Positions 10,719 to 21,544 of a DNA stretch of 64,000 bases are shown piece by piece. The notes beneath the pieces were generated by a model. That model saw only the letters and a list, made by a program, of their open reading frames with translations. It made no database searches and was not told the origin of the DNA. The DNA lies in the NCBI GenBank assembly GCA_029204225.1, contig CM055092.1:45828087-45892086 (forward strand), given 5' to 3'. Positions within the stretch are counted from its first letter, which is position 1. Each line of letters starts with the position of its first letter. The DNA is from Diphasiastrum complanatum. Taxonomy: Eukaryota; Streptophyta; Lycopodiopsida; Lycopodiales; Lycopodiaceae. Made by a program: the position numbers and the translations under genes.

Positions 10719-12110
10719 TCAACAAACTTTAAGTACAGAAAGCTTTGATCTAAACTTATCAAACTTTCTTCCAACAAGTGGCTTAGTGAAAATATCAACT
10801 AGTTCTTCTTCTATGCTACAATGAACAACATGAATTTCATGACTCAGCAGCCTCTCACGTATAAAGTGATACTGAATCTCAATGTGTTTAGTTCTCGCAT
10901 GGAACACTGGATTCTTTGCTAGTTGAATGCCACTCTGACTGTTGCTATGTAATGTCGTGGGATTTTTTTGTTTCATGCCAACTTCTTCCAATATTTTTTT
11001 CAACCATATAGCTTCTTGTGCTGCACTACACATTGGCTTATACTCTGCTTTTGAGGTGGATAGAGCAATTGTACTTTGCTTCTTACTAGGCCAGGAAAAG
11101 CAACTACCACAAAACTAGAATACATACCCTGTGGTGGATCTATGATCATCATAGTCACCTCCCCAATCCGCATCCACATAGCCACACAACTCAGGTAAAC
11201 CATCATGCTTCCTGTAAATCAAGACATACTTTGAAGTTCCTTTCACATAACACAAAATGCGTTTAGCTGCCTTCCAATGCATTTCCGTAGGTGTTGCCAT
11301 AAACTGACTTACAATGCCAACAACATAGCATATATCTGGTCTAGTCATGGTAAGGTAAATCAAGCTCCCAGGCTAACTGCCTATATAGCATAGCATTAAA
11401 TGACTGTGACTCATCAAGCTTAGAAAGCCTGGTTCAAGAGGAGTATTCACTGGTTTGCAATCCTGCAACCTAAACTTGTGCAGCAGCGCTTTGACATACT
11501 TCACCTGTGTTAAACCCACTTCGTGTCCTTTTTGCCACACCTCTACTCCAAGGCCTAATGCATCAGGCTGAGATCTGTCATCTCGAATTGTTCCATGAGG
11601 TCTTTCTTGATCATATGTATCATCTCTTGATTATTTTCCGTAATACTATCAAGTCATCAACATAAAGAGCAATCAAAGCAAGCATACCATCAAAGCATAA
11701 GACATATAGATTTGGATCAGAATGTGTTCTCACCATCCCCTTTGAACAAAAGTAGGCATCAATCCTGTTATACCATGCACATAATGCCTGTTTAAGACCA
11801 TAAAGTGCTTTCTTCAAGCAACATACTTTATTTTCATGTCCCTTCGTTACAAAGCCTCAAAATTGGTCCATAAATACCTCTTGTTCTAACTCACCATTTA
11901 TGATGCAAAGGCCAACCAAAATGTGAAGCTAAAGCAACAAGTAGACGTAGAGTATTCCACTTACATATCGGCGCAAAGGTCTCCTCATAGTCGATGCCTT
12001 TACTTTGTGCATACCCTTTGATCACCAATCTTGCCTTGTGCTTTGCTATACTTCCATCTGCATGGTACTTAGTCCTGTATACTCATTTGCAACCAATGGG
12101 TTTCTTGCCA
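10719..12110 (-). pseudogene. Copia reverse transcriptase/RNase H, family E
   Basis: Minus-strand blocks run in order. The RT start (KPIGCKWVYRTKYHADGS, near 12100-12040) and KGYAQSKGIDYEETFAP (near 12010-11960) come first. Then come KKALYGLKQALCAWYNRID and LIALYVDDLIV (11817-11620), [16 protein letters not shown] to [11 protein letters not shown] (11363-11115), and RNase H with SGIQLAKNPVFHARTKHIEI and DIFTKPLVGRKFDKF (11033-10719). The YVDD catalytic box is present. Frameshifts near 11600, 11370 and 11110 break the frame. Confidence 0.85.
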
Positions 12111-12606
12111 GCTGATGGTTCGCCCCTCTGTGCCACTTCACAGATCCAGAAAGAGTTCAAAATGGAGAGAGATCTCTGATTTTGTGCTCCCAAACCCCAA
12201 ACCATGGTTTTTCACACAAATCTTTTCTTGGCTTCCAATTCACAGTGTTATGACAGGCCTATCCTCTTACTCTGAGGTCGCCCTACTGCTAGGACTCTGA
12301 TGCTTCAATCCGTTTGTCAAACGGTTTTCGATTGAATGCACACTGACTGCAAACACCAAATAGCCTGCTTCGAAATTTCAAAATTCCGTTTGCTGAGGTT
12401 CTGATTCAGCCGACAACCCTTGTCTCTGAATCCTCACACAGTCTCAAGCTCTCCAAGCTTCTATGTGCCAAACTCTTTGCACCAATGTTTCTCCTTCCGT
12501 CTTCAACCCGCCGTAAACCCCGAACTCTCAGAAGAAAGTTCTCTTGAAGCTCTCTTTAACGGCGATGTTGTACTGTGTACACTCCCTCTACGGCTCAGAT
12601 ACCAAC
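12111..12606 (-). other. Leader and primer-binding site region, family E
   Basis: Between the RT start and the 5' LTR there is no gag, protease or integrase signal, only about 480 bp of leader-like sequence. The minus strand ends with TGGTATCTGAGCC (about 12592-12604), two bases inside the LTR end: a copia-type PBS. The direct joining of leader to RT marks the internal deletion. Confidence 0.55.
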
Positions 12607-12804
12607 TTAGAATTTGCTTTGCATAGGAACACAATCATGCTACACAGTAAACAGATAGAAAACACTCTCCACATCAAGCTCACATAGCAACTGTATTTCT
12701 CAAAATGAAATTACACTATACATATAGTTGTTCACTTAGGCAACCCATGCATGACCCATGTTGCCGTTGGTGGGACGTGTGTCCCGTCGACTTGCCTCGT
12801 GGCG
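12607..12804 (-). repeat. Truncated 5' LTR of family E
   Basis: About 198 bp match 10391-10590, with a few differences. The copy stops at about 12804, where family D RT sequence resumes, so the U3 start of this LTR is gone. Confidence 0.65.
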
Positions 12805-13625
12805 AATATATGTCAGTCAAATATAATCTGATTAATTGCAAGTTAGCTCTCTCACCAATGGAACCAGGTCTCAAATTATCAAAGGACTAGTGTCCCCAAA
12901 CAATTCATGAGAAGGAGCAGATGCTTGAGTATCCTTACTATTCTCTTAGGGGATCTCTTATGTACGTAATGATCTGTACCAAGCTAGACATAGCTTTTGT
13001 AGTCAGCTCCCTCAGTCAGTTTATGACTAACTCTGGTGTCACACATTGGAAGGCTCTTATCAAATTCATGAGATATCTGCGAGCTACTATGGAATTTTGT
13101 ATTTGTTATGGAGCAGTCGGCGATGACAAACTCAATTCACTTAGTGGTTTTACAGATGCAAGTTGGGTAGGAGATGTAGACACTCGTAAATCTACTTCTG
13201 GATTTACATTCTTCCTCAACAATGGTCCAATTTCCTAAAACAGTCACAAGCAATCTTCGATAGCTCTATCTTCCATTGAATTAGAGTATATTGTAGCCTC
13301 TCAAGCTACAAAGAAAGCAATTTGGTTGGGAAACTTACTTTCAGATATCGGTCTGAATCAATCTGCTTCGACATTATTATCTTGTGATAATCAAAGTGCC
13401 ATTGGCTTGTCAGCCAACCCTATATTTCATTCTAGGAGTAAGCACATTGAACTGAAGTATCATTTTGTCAAAAGCAAAGTTCTCAACGAAGAGGTCAGAT
13501 TGTAGTGATGTAGAACACAAGATATGACAACAGATATTTTTACCAAAGCATTAAGCTTGGAAGCACACAGAAGATTCTGTGTAGAACTAAGTTTGAAGGT
13601 CAAGGCATTCAAGGATTCAGATTAA
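12805..13625 (+). pseudogene. Copia RT C-terminal half and RNase H, family D
   Basis: The frame resumes after the family E insertion with NCKLALSPMEPGLKLSKD and a stop. It continues with GSLMYVMICTKLDIAFVVSS, the RNase H start FTDASWVGDVDTRKSTSGFT (12921-13238), another stop, then CDNQSAIGLSANPIFHSRSK and DIFTKALSLEAHRRFC near 13380-13580. A purine tract, AAGGGGGAG, follows at about 13625. At least three premature stops make it nonfunctional. Confidence 0.8.
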
Positions 13626-13712
13626 GGGGGAGTGTTAGATCATTCTCCTTCTTACTAATCGACTAATCGGTTTTAATTCTCATCCATTGTTTATCTAGTT
13701 CTGCGGATTTTC
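13626..13712 (+). repeat. Start of family D 3' LTR (truncated)
   Basis: The purine tract AAGGGGGAG is followed by TGTTAGATCATTC, the expected LTR start. After about 80 bp the sequence passes into another RT fragment, so the LTR is truncated. Confidence 0.55.
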
Positions 13713-14203
13713 CCGTGTTTTTATACGGTCTACAGAATTACAAGTGTTTTTATATAGTCTACAGAAATACACGAAGTTTGACAACGGTGTCGCATTTTCT
13801 CAATAATTTCCTTGTTGATCACGGCTACACACCAAGATTTTCAGATTCCAATGTTTACTTCAAGACAGTGCAGCAGTCTTTTATCATTATCACTTTATAT
13901 GTGGATGACACATTGCTCTTCAGCAACAATATCGATCTGATAAAAGAAGACAAGGCAATGCTATCTTCTGAACTTGGTATTCAAATCCACAAAGACGGAA
14001 ATCGAAAGTTGATCTCCATTACTCAACATAGGTACATCTACAATATGTTAGTCAAATATAATATGGTTAATTGCAAGTTAGCTCTCTCACCAATGGAACC
14101 AGGTCTTAAATTATTAAAGGACCAATGTCCTCAAACAATTCAAGAGAAGGAGCAGATGCGTGAGTATCCTTATCAGTCGATAATAGGATCTCTTATGTAT
14201 GCA
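13713..14203 (+). pseudogene. Second family D reverse transcriptase fragment
   Basis: This plus-strand frame has a near-duplicate 28-bp start (TTTTTATACGGTCTACAGAA, repeated with changes from about 13748), then FLVDHGYTPRFSDSNVYFK, FIIITLYVDDTLLFSNN with the YVDD-type box, and LGIQIHKDGNRKL. The last part, NCKLALSPMEPGLKLLKDQC to GSLMYA, is nearly identical to 12838-12970, so it is a second copy of family D. It ends abruptly near 14203. Confidence 0.75.
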
Positions 14204-14607
14204 ATCCGACTATTCTGCCACACTTGCGGTACTGCTTATCAGCAGAGCTGCTTATTATCAGATTTTTTCTCAGAGATAGCTTCAGAGTGCACGGTTTTTA
14301 TCCGCTATTGTCTTGCACTCATTAGCATCTGATTTTGTTTTTCTAAATCAATACTATTTCTTATTACGTTCAGTATATGTCAGAATGCATGCATCTCTGT
14401 ATTGTTTTTGTAAATGATAGAAATTGTTTGAGAATTCAATACTTTATGTTTGGCTACGTAATCACTTAGTATCTAGCGAAAGTTAGTTGCTAAAGATTAA
14501 ACATGATTTCGATCACTACTACTTTGTTCAATTTCTTATAGGCATAGTCATGCATTGGAAGTAGGAAGTTTTCGCATTCCATTATCTACCTATTTCCGAC
14601 AGTCAGA
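14204..14607. other. Unassigned, probable retroelement debris
   Basis: About 400 bp with no coding signal that I recognise. It lies between a family D RT fragment and an A/F-type gag fragment, so LTR or leader debris is likely. Confidence 0.3.
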
Positions 14608-15265
14608 AATCCTCCAGAATGTTGTAGTGCCGGTTTCGCTATTGAACCACTAACGTATCCCCAAAGTTCTTTTTCAACATGAGTAACATCTTCATTTTGA
14701 ATTTTCACATGTGGAAATTGTTACGTCCATGTCCTGTATAAGGGAATCGGAATAATTCCTAACGTGGATAGCCGGTCACTCCAGTTGTAGGTGGTCATTA
14801 GTTATGCTACGTCATTTCGGACGTGGTCGATACAAGTAATTAATAATCATATGAGTGCCCAGACCTATAATTGGACATGGGAGCACTTGCATGGTGTATG
14901 ATTGCTATAATGCAAGAATAGGAGGTCAATAGCTTAATATAGGCTGCATGGGAATCCTAAGGGGAGTATTCTCTCCTCTTAGAGATAATACATACCATGG
15001 AAACTCACCCATCTCCCTATTGAAATTTCAGATTCTTGAGCCAGGTTTTCCTCTCCTCTCTTGTATTCATTCACTATGGCTTGGGGGTGAAGGGTTAGGG
15101 TATTGACTAGTCTCTTCATGTTGGTTGGGTGATTTATGCTCCACAAGTGTTCCGATTGGTTTGCATGTGACAAGATTCTTGAAGATCTTCACTTGGCGAT
15201 CGTTATAGAAATCATCTCCGTTGAACTTATTGATCAATCGGATCTCTGAAGATGTACCTTCCATA
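14608..15265 (-). pseudogene. Copia gag fragment of A/F type, split by an insertion
   Basis: Two minus-strand pieces of one gag N-terminus are visible. 15263-15211 encodes MEGTSSEIRLINKFNGDDF, and 14719-14640 encodes the following FHMWKFKM-like stretch. About 490 bp of unrelated sequence (14720-15210) separates them. The ATG region matches the family A gag at 6211 and 42049. Confidence 0.7.
14720..15210. mobile_element. About 490-bp insertion inside a copia gag
   Basis: The insertion starts TTACGTCCATGTCCTG and ends GGCGATCGTTAT. The four bases GTTA occur at both ends, a possible short target duplication. No ORF is convincing. The start resembles some Ty3/gypsy LTRs (TGTTACG), so a solo LTR is one reading, but no second copy is present to test it. 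Confidence 0.35.
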
Positions 15266-15324
15266 GTGAACAATCTAAAAAATGATTACTTAGTCATAAA
15301 TACTATAACAGTTTGTATCAGGCT

Positions 15325-15442
15325 CTGATATCACTTGTTGGACTTTGATAGATCAGTGCCTGATAGCTCTAAAACCACTTGTTGAGGGTGGTACATACAT
15401 TTAAGAAATAATTATTTATTAGCTCTGATACCACTTTTGTTG
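15325..15442 (-). repeat. Three LTR-end/primer-binding-site junctions in a row
   Basis: On the minus strand an LTR-end-like CAACA followed by a PBS-like motif occurs three times: at about 15442-15420 (TGGTATCAGAGCT), 15391-15369 (TGGTTTTAGAGCT) and 15347-15325 (TGATATCAGAGCC). Spacing is about 45-50 bp. Only the first is canonical. Confidence 0.55.
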
Positions 15443-16080
15443 AATATGAAAATCAGACAAGAGAAAACACAATGTTAAATTATAATAGAATCTACTCAAA
15501 TTGTTGTTTCAAACTATCTCTTAGATCAGAAAATAGCTTTAGTAGGTGTCTGAGACAACCATGAAGACAATAATACAGTTAGGCATCTATGACAGCCATG
15601 CTTCCTTCGAGTTAGATATTCTGAATGAGTCGTGGAAATGAGTATCAATGATAGAGAAAGAACTTTTCAAAAAGCATTCATCAGTGCAAATACGCGTAAA
15701 GAAAATAGGAAATCTGTGTATTAGCTGTTGTAATCACGATCATGTGCCCGAGAATGGTTCACAGTAGTAATGCACTATGTGCTGTGATCCTACATATTGA
15801 ATAATAAACATTGTCTCGATTAATATTGGACTTTCTCAAAATCCATTGTCAAAATTGGACGAGAGAATTTCAAAATAGAATTTAATCACAAAATAACTGA
15901 AAACTTTGACAATCACTCTACATAGATGAAGGATTCACAAAATGCCATCAAACATTACATATACATATCATATATTCAAATCAATGCTGCTTAATCAAAT
16001 AAGAAATGTGCAATGATAGTTTTCAAAATATATGTATATATTATTTATCAAAAAAGAGCGGTAACAACCCCTACCGCTTG
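15438..16080 (-). repeat. Probable 5' LTR of an A-related copia (family F)
   Basis: This sequence begins next to the outermost primer-binding site with TGTTGAATATG. It contains stretches related to the family A LTR (GTCTGAGACAACCATGAAG, then AGGCATCTATGACAGCCATG). The far end is not defined; homology fades before about 16080. Confidence 0.45.
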
Positions 16081-16152
16081 AGGTGATATATATTTGCCTT
16101 TTTGGTTTAGGCATAATTGTCATTACAAACTTAACGATGTATGTAAACCTGT

Positions 16153-19036
16153 TTAGATATCCAACTCTATATATTCGGCGCCCCCCTCAGATTTATCTAT
16201 ATCAAGATCTTCTTCTTTTGAAGAATCTGAAGAATTTGTGTTTGGAGGTGATTCCAAGGTGTTATGAACCTCCAAGTACGCTTTCGTTTGTTTTACATTT
16301 TCTGCAATGTCGATAACTATTAAATTTCTTCCAATGTTGTTCAGGAGCGGTGCTACATAGTAAGACATTCTATAAAGACACACAGACCAACTTGGAGCAG
16401 AGAATGATTCAATAATATTGCTGACACCACACCAATGTTTTGCTCTCTTTTTGTGAACTAGTTTACAAGTCACAAAACTTTTAGAAGATTTTCCATTGTC
16501 GCCGAAGCATAGGGCTAACAATTTAAGTTTGCTATGCACGTATCCAGCAACATCATCTGAAGAATCTGAGTTATATAAGACAAACAACACTGGCTGCAGG
16601 TTTTGAACAAACAAATTGCCTTGCTTCAATGGATCTGCAAGCTCGTAATAACCTTCAAAGACCTTGCATTTTAAATCTTTTATTTTTGAATGCTTGTCTT
16701 TACTCCCTCTTTCATACCTTGTTCTAAGAACAAAATAACAACACAAAGTTTATGTTGTGTCGTGAGGGTCGCCATGCAATGCTGCACCATTGACACAATA
16801 TAGGACTCCTCCAAAGAATCTATATTATCAAATATATACAAGGTTGGTTGTTCCCACAAGGAACATGGAACACTCATAAAATTAGATCCTTTTACACCGC
16901 AGCAAATGGCTTCTTCGCCTTTGGAATTCCTGACTTTACAAAAAAACTTCTATCCTGTACTGGAGGTGTTGGCACCTGCTTCAGAAATATTTGCGGCCAA
17001 ATATTTTTCCTTCAATTTATTTACGATTAATTTTAAGGATGAAGGAATATCACCAGCCAAGGTGGATATGGTTCTGTTGCTCACACCAGTCGTTGCCCGC
17101 ATTCAATCGTTGGCAAACTTTTTATTGATAGATTTATAAAGCAATTTAATATTTTCTTTGTCATACTCAAGATTTGGCGGTATGTTGTTTTGCAAGGAGA
17201 GTAAATATTTTACAATAATGAGAGCACAACTTTCACGTACAAGTGAAGTCACGCCCTCCTCGATGTGCTTATCTTTATTTATTTTTTTCCGAAATACAGC
17301 TCCCCAGTTACTAACTTTTTACATATGCGATCACAAAGATGGTCGGAATCATTTTCTTTCTTTTACCAAATAAATTGCCAGGTCTTCATAAAAAATTTGG
17401 TTTGCACAGTAAAATTTGATCCAAAAAGTTTTTGAATGTCTCATCAGATCGTAGGAGAATTCGTGTGTATTCCTCAAACTTGTCATACAAGCTTTTGAGG
17501 GCCACGTTTCTTGACAGTGTCCCAATTATCTCATTGCCAAGTACCCCTCTCATCCGAGATAGAATTTGCACATTTTCTTTCTTTGTACAAGTGAGAGTTT
17601 GAGGCCCTTGATATATCTTGGTCGTTCACATTCGACCCAAAGAGCGTGTCCACGTTCCATGATCTCCGCCAAGGTGCTCTTCTTTCTCTTATTTTTCGGT
17701 TCAAAATTCAATCTATCAAATTTCAAAATGTAGCGACTCTGATCTCGGAAAATGCAGATTCTTGCATGGACAAATCTAAATCATGACTCAAAAGTAGCTG
17801 GTAATAATCTTCATGTTCTTAACACTTCAACAGCAACCTTGTTGCAAGCACAACAAAAGTGTTGACCGTCAATTAGTTCAAAGCGACAGTTTTCCAGAAA
17901 TCGATTTTTAGATAGACCATCTAACTTCGAGCCTGGTGCTAAATCATCTTCCTTCGGATATCTATCAGCATATACCTCTTTATTATTCTCCATATCCCAT
18001 GTTTGAAAAGTTTTAAAGGCCTTCTCAAAATCTTCAGGATTGTCAAATTGAACGGTTGTTTCGGCACTTTTCCGGTAATATATGGGCCTCAAAGTAATGT
18101 TGATGGAGGCTGGTGGTGGACCAGCTTGAGGTGTACTCATAGATTGAAAAAGTTGTTCAGCAAAATAATAATCCAATGCATGTTAGTTTGTGAAGAGTGA
18201 GGCTCGGATAATGTTTTTGTCTCCACATGAAATTGATGTCTACCCCAAACATATCCAACATCATCTGTAGAAAAGCAGTCTAAGTTGACATTTGTGTCGC
18301 CTTCAAATTCATCCACGTCGACATGTTCTTGATCTAATTCGGAGCTTGCATCACCCGTCCTCAAAAACACTGTAACATCGGGCTCCAACGGTTGCTTCCC
18401 TGCCTTCCAATAGGTCTTGCTGCTTTCTGCCCATGTTGAATATCCGCGCTTTCCCTGCATACATATGGTCTTTTTTTTTGTAGCCTTGACTTTTCTCCTT
18501 GATGAGCATGAATTTTGTTCTGACACAAAAGGAACAATATCGAGGCAAGCGACTTCTTCGACTTCCATGTCTTCTTCCAATGGACCAACTTCAAGGCCAG
18601 TGACCTCTCCGACTTCCTTGTCTTCATCCAATGAAGGATCCTCCAATCTGTCATGTAATTCTAGTGACGTACCCAAAGTTGAGAGAATTTAAGAGACCAT
18701 TGTGCTAGCCTCCATAAAAATTTATTCATTCTTATTGTTCAAGCTCTCATATTTGCTAGCTAGAAGGAACGTGCCACTCGCCAGCTATCCTTCAAAATTC
18801 AAACTGACCATATTTTCATCTTGACTATTAGGCGGGGCAGTGAAATGCATGAGGTCTTCATATGAAAGAACAACATGATGCTCAGTCCCATCTCGATTCC
18901 ATATCATAAACCCTACGTGATCGAAATCGATCTCGTCGTGAAAATAGATCCCTCGAATTAAACCAAGGGACTGAACATCATCGTCCATATTGAACGTGGG
19001 ATCACCTATAGATTTTTTTGAAACCACCACAAACAC
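16153..19036 (-). pseudogene. Broken coding region of unrecognised family
   Basis: A run of protein-like blocks on the minus strand, in at least three frames, covers about 2.9 kb. In order: 19036-18785 (GLIRGIYFHDEIDFDHVGFM, HHVVLSYEDLMHF); 18676-18137, very acidic at first, then a Lys-rich RRKVKATKKKTICMQGKRGY; 18176-17811 (PASINITLRPIYYRK, RFELIDGQHFCCACNKVAVE, with a CX2C pair); 17680-17386 (AEIMERGHALWVECERPRYI, then SLYDKFEEYTRILLRSDETF); about 17110-16860 (VSNRTISTLAGDIPSSLKLI); 16877-16700 (PTLYIFDNIDSLEESYIVSM); and 16746-16153 (QPVLFVLYNSDSSDDVAGYV, SKSFVTCKLVHKKRAKHWCG, acidic tail). No retroelement or transposase motif is recognised. It could be a spliced gene, a decayed host gene, or a DNA-transposon gene. 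The mix of stops and frame changes favours decay. Confidence 0.5.
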
Positions 19037-19225
19037 TTTAACATGAGAGCTTGGTTTTGTTGAAATCTTCCAAGCCCTCGAAAAAAATAAGAGTCATGGG
19101 TCCTCTGAAGGCCGGAACATAGTCTCGCCAACAACATAGAAAGCCTGGCCAAATTGTAGTCCTCCCAACTTTAGTTAGTGCATTGTAAATGGTTTTTGCT
19201 TATTCTTTGTTTTTTCTAAAAAAAA
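19037..19225. other. Unassigned spacer
   Basis: No gene seen. It separates the unknown coding region from the palindrome-rich block. Confidence 0.3.
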
Positions 19226-21245
19226 TTGTGGAGGAAACCATCCGCCGCGACGAATGGCTTCCTACACTTTTTTTTTACTTTTAAAGAAAAAGGTTTTGTT
19301 GACCAAAATATTTCTACTTTTTTTTTTTTTCTGTGTTTTCAAAACAAAAATTGTGGAGTAAGCCATCCGCCGTGGCGGATGGCTTCCTACATTTTTTTTT
19401 TCTTCGAAAAAACATCTGGCTTATTCTCAAAAAATGTACAAATGAAATTTCTTACCATTTTGTAAAGGGTAAAAATCAGTGGATGAATGAAATTCCGAAA
19501 TTCGTTCATATCAAACTAGACAATCTTGAAAGCAAATTAAAACCTAGATTGGGGACTCCCTATATTTATGTTTTTTTCATTCTGTCATTTTTCAGAATTG
19601 CTTATGGGATTAACCATATGACAAAGCTCCCTTAATTTTTTTTCTCCCCGAAAATTCTCGAAAATCCTCAAAAATTCCTGATAATTTTCAAAGATTCCCG
19701 AAAATTTTCGAATATAAAAAAAAAACGCGAAGCCATCTGCCACGGTGGATGGCTTTTCAAAAATCTCCAAAAATCTCCAAAAATCGTGGAAGATGCGCGA
19801 AAGATGCCGAAAAGATGCTGAACGATTTCGAAAAGCCCTGAAAGATCGAGAAAATTCACGAAAGATCCCGAAAGCCACAAAAAATCTCAAAAGATCCCGA
19901 AACTATGCATCCTGAAAAGATCCTAAAGAGATCTAGGGGAGGAAGGCATCCCAAAAAGAGGCCTCGAAAGCCACAAAAGATCTCGAAAGCTGTAGGAAGC
20001 CACAAAAAATCTTGAATATCCACTTCCCAAAAAGAGGCAAACATCCCGAAAAGAACCAGAAAATCTACAAAAAGCGACAGACATCCCGTAGACATCCCGA
20101 AATATCCCGAAAAGCCACGAAAGATCCCGAAAAGATCTTGAAAGATTCTGAAAATCCGCTCCCCAAAAAGATCTCAAAGAGATCTGGAGGAAGACATCCC
20201 GAAAAGAGGCCTCGAAAGCCATGAAAGATCCCGCAGACATTCCGAAAGATCCGAAAAGCCACGAAACCCATGAAACCCACGAAAGATCTCTAAAGCCACA
20301 AAATTTGCGGCGGATGGCTTCCCGAAAAGATTTCAAATTCTGCAGAAAGCCACAAAAAATCCCGAATATCCGCTCCCCGAAAAGAGACAGACATCACGAA
20401 AAGATCGAGAAAATCCACGAAAAGAGACAGACATCCCGCAAACATCCCGAAAAGCCACGAAAGCCACGAAAGATCCCGAAAGTTGTCAAAGATCCCGAAA
20501 GATCTCGAAAAGCCATAAAAGATTTCGAATACCCACAAAAGATCTAGAAAAGCCACGAAAGAGTCCGAAAAGCCACGAAAGCCACGAAAAGCCACAAAAC
20601 CCACAAAATCCACGAAAGATCTCAAAAGCTACGAAAGTCATAAAATCCGCCGCGACAGATGGCTTCCCAAAAAGATCCCAAATTTTGCAGGAAGCCACGA
20701 AAAATCAAAGAGGTAGACATCCCGAAATATCCCGAAAAGCCACAAAAGATCCCGAAAGTTCTCGAAGATCCTGAAAGATCCCGAAAAGAGGCAGACATCC
20801 CGAAAGATTCGGAAAAGCCACGAAAGATCCAGAAAAGCCACGAAAGCCATGAATCCCACGAAAGATCTCGAAAGCCACGAAAGTCCCGAAATCCGCGAAG
20901 AAATAATGAAGGCAGGCATCCGCCGCGACGGATGCCTTCCCAAAAAGATCCCGAATTTTGCAGGAAGCCACGAAAATTTCCGAATATCCACTCCCCAAAA
21001 AGAGGCAGACATCCCGCAGACATCTTGAAAAGAGACAGACATCCCAAAAAGAGGCAGACATTCCAAAAAGAGATAGACATCTTGCAGACATTCTGAAATA
21101 TCTTGAAAAGCCACGAAAGATCCCGAAAAGCCACGAAAAAAATCCCAAAAAGATCCCGAAAATCTCAAAAAAATCCACGGTAATCCCCGATAAAAAAAAC
21201 CCGAATATATTCTGAAAAAACCCCGAAAATCCGGGGATTGCTCCA
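19226..21245. repeat. A-rich asymmetric repeat block with GC palindromes (left half)
   Basis: About 2 kb in which the plus strand is built of short variants of CCCGAAAAGCCACGAAAGATC and GAGGCAGACATCCCG. The plus strand is rich in A and C, the minus strand in T and G. Palindromes of the form CCATCCGCCGCGGCGGATGG lie at 19238-19257, 19363-19382, 19733-19752 and 20915-20936, with half or degenerate copies at 20307-20317 and 20646-20662. Long frames on both strands read through only because the repeat lacks stop codons; they encode low-complexity Phe/Arg/Gly or Lys/Pro/Glu strings. Confidence 0.8.
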
Positions 21246-21544
21246 AGGAGAGAAAATTAGCTTTCATGTTGAAGGAACGACATGATGGCCATTGTCACTT
21301 GAGTTGAGGAGCACAAAAGAATCTTCTCACAATAGCAGTAGCTGACGATTCCATTTGCAATCAACAAAAGTGCGTTGACCCCCTCTTCTATCAGACAAAA
21401 AGAGAGTCTAAGAAACTAAGAGGTCTTCAGAGCATTAAGACAATTGAGACTAGCACTTCTAAAATATAAAGTTCAATACTAGAGCAGTATTTATAGAGTT
21501 TATTCAAATTCACAATAGGACTTAAACAATAAAACAAATGAGAA
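21246..21544. other. Unassigned spacer
   Basis: No gene seen between the palindrome block and the tandem repeat. Confidence 0.3.

Larger units (their letters stand above)
10391..12804 (-). mobile_element. Ty1/copia element, family E, internally deleted
   Basis: A minus-strand copia copy inserted in family D. It has a 3' LTR at 10391-10660 (270 bp), a purine tract (AGGGAGAGAG on the minus strand), RNase H and RT (about 10719-12110), a short leader (about 12110-12590), a primer-binding site (TGGTATCTGAGCC on the minus strand, about 12592-12604) and a 5' LTR truncated at 12804. Gag, protease and integrase are missing, so this is a deletion derivative. Family D sequence resumes at about 12805. 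Confidence 0.75.
7640..13712 (+). mobile_element. Ty1/copia element, family D (degenerate, interrupted)
   Basis: A plus-strand copia element whose leader starts immediately after the family A LTR end at 7639. A PBS-like TCGATATCAGAGC lies at about 7660. Gag, zinc knuckle, protease, integrase and the integrase C-terminal linker follow to 10321. Most of the reverse transcriptase N-terminal half is missing, and a family E element occupies 10391-12804. The RT C-terminal half, RNase H and a purine tract (AAGGGGGAG) follow to about 13630. The 5' LTR is absent and only about 80 bp of 3' LTR remain. Confidence 0.8.

Noticed and set aside
20012-21267. Long overlapping ORFs on both strands (up to 209 codons) in the palindrome block
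   Set aside because: They encode low-complexity strings caused by a repeat that lacks stop codons; no domain, and both strands are equally open.
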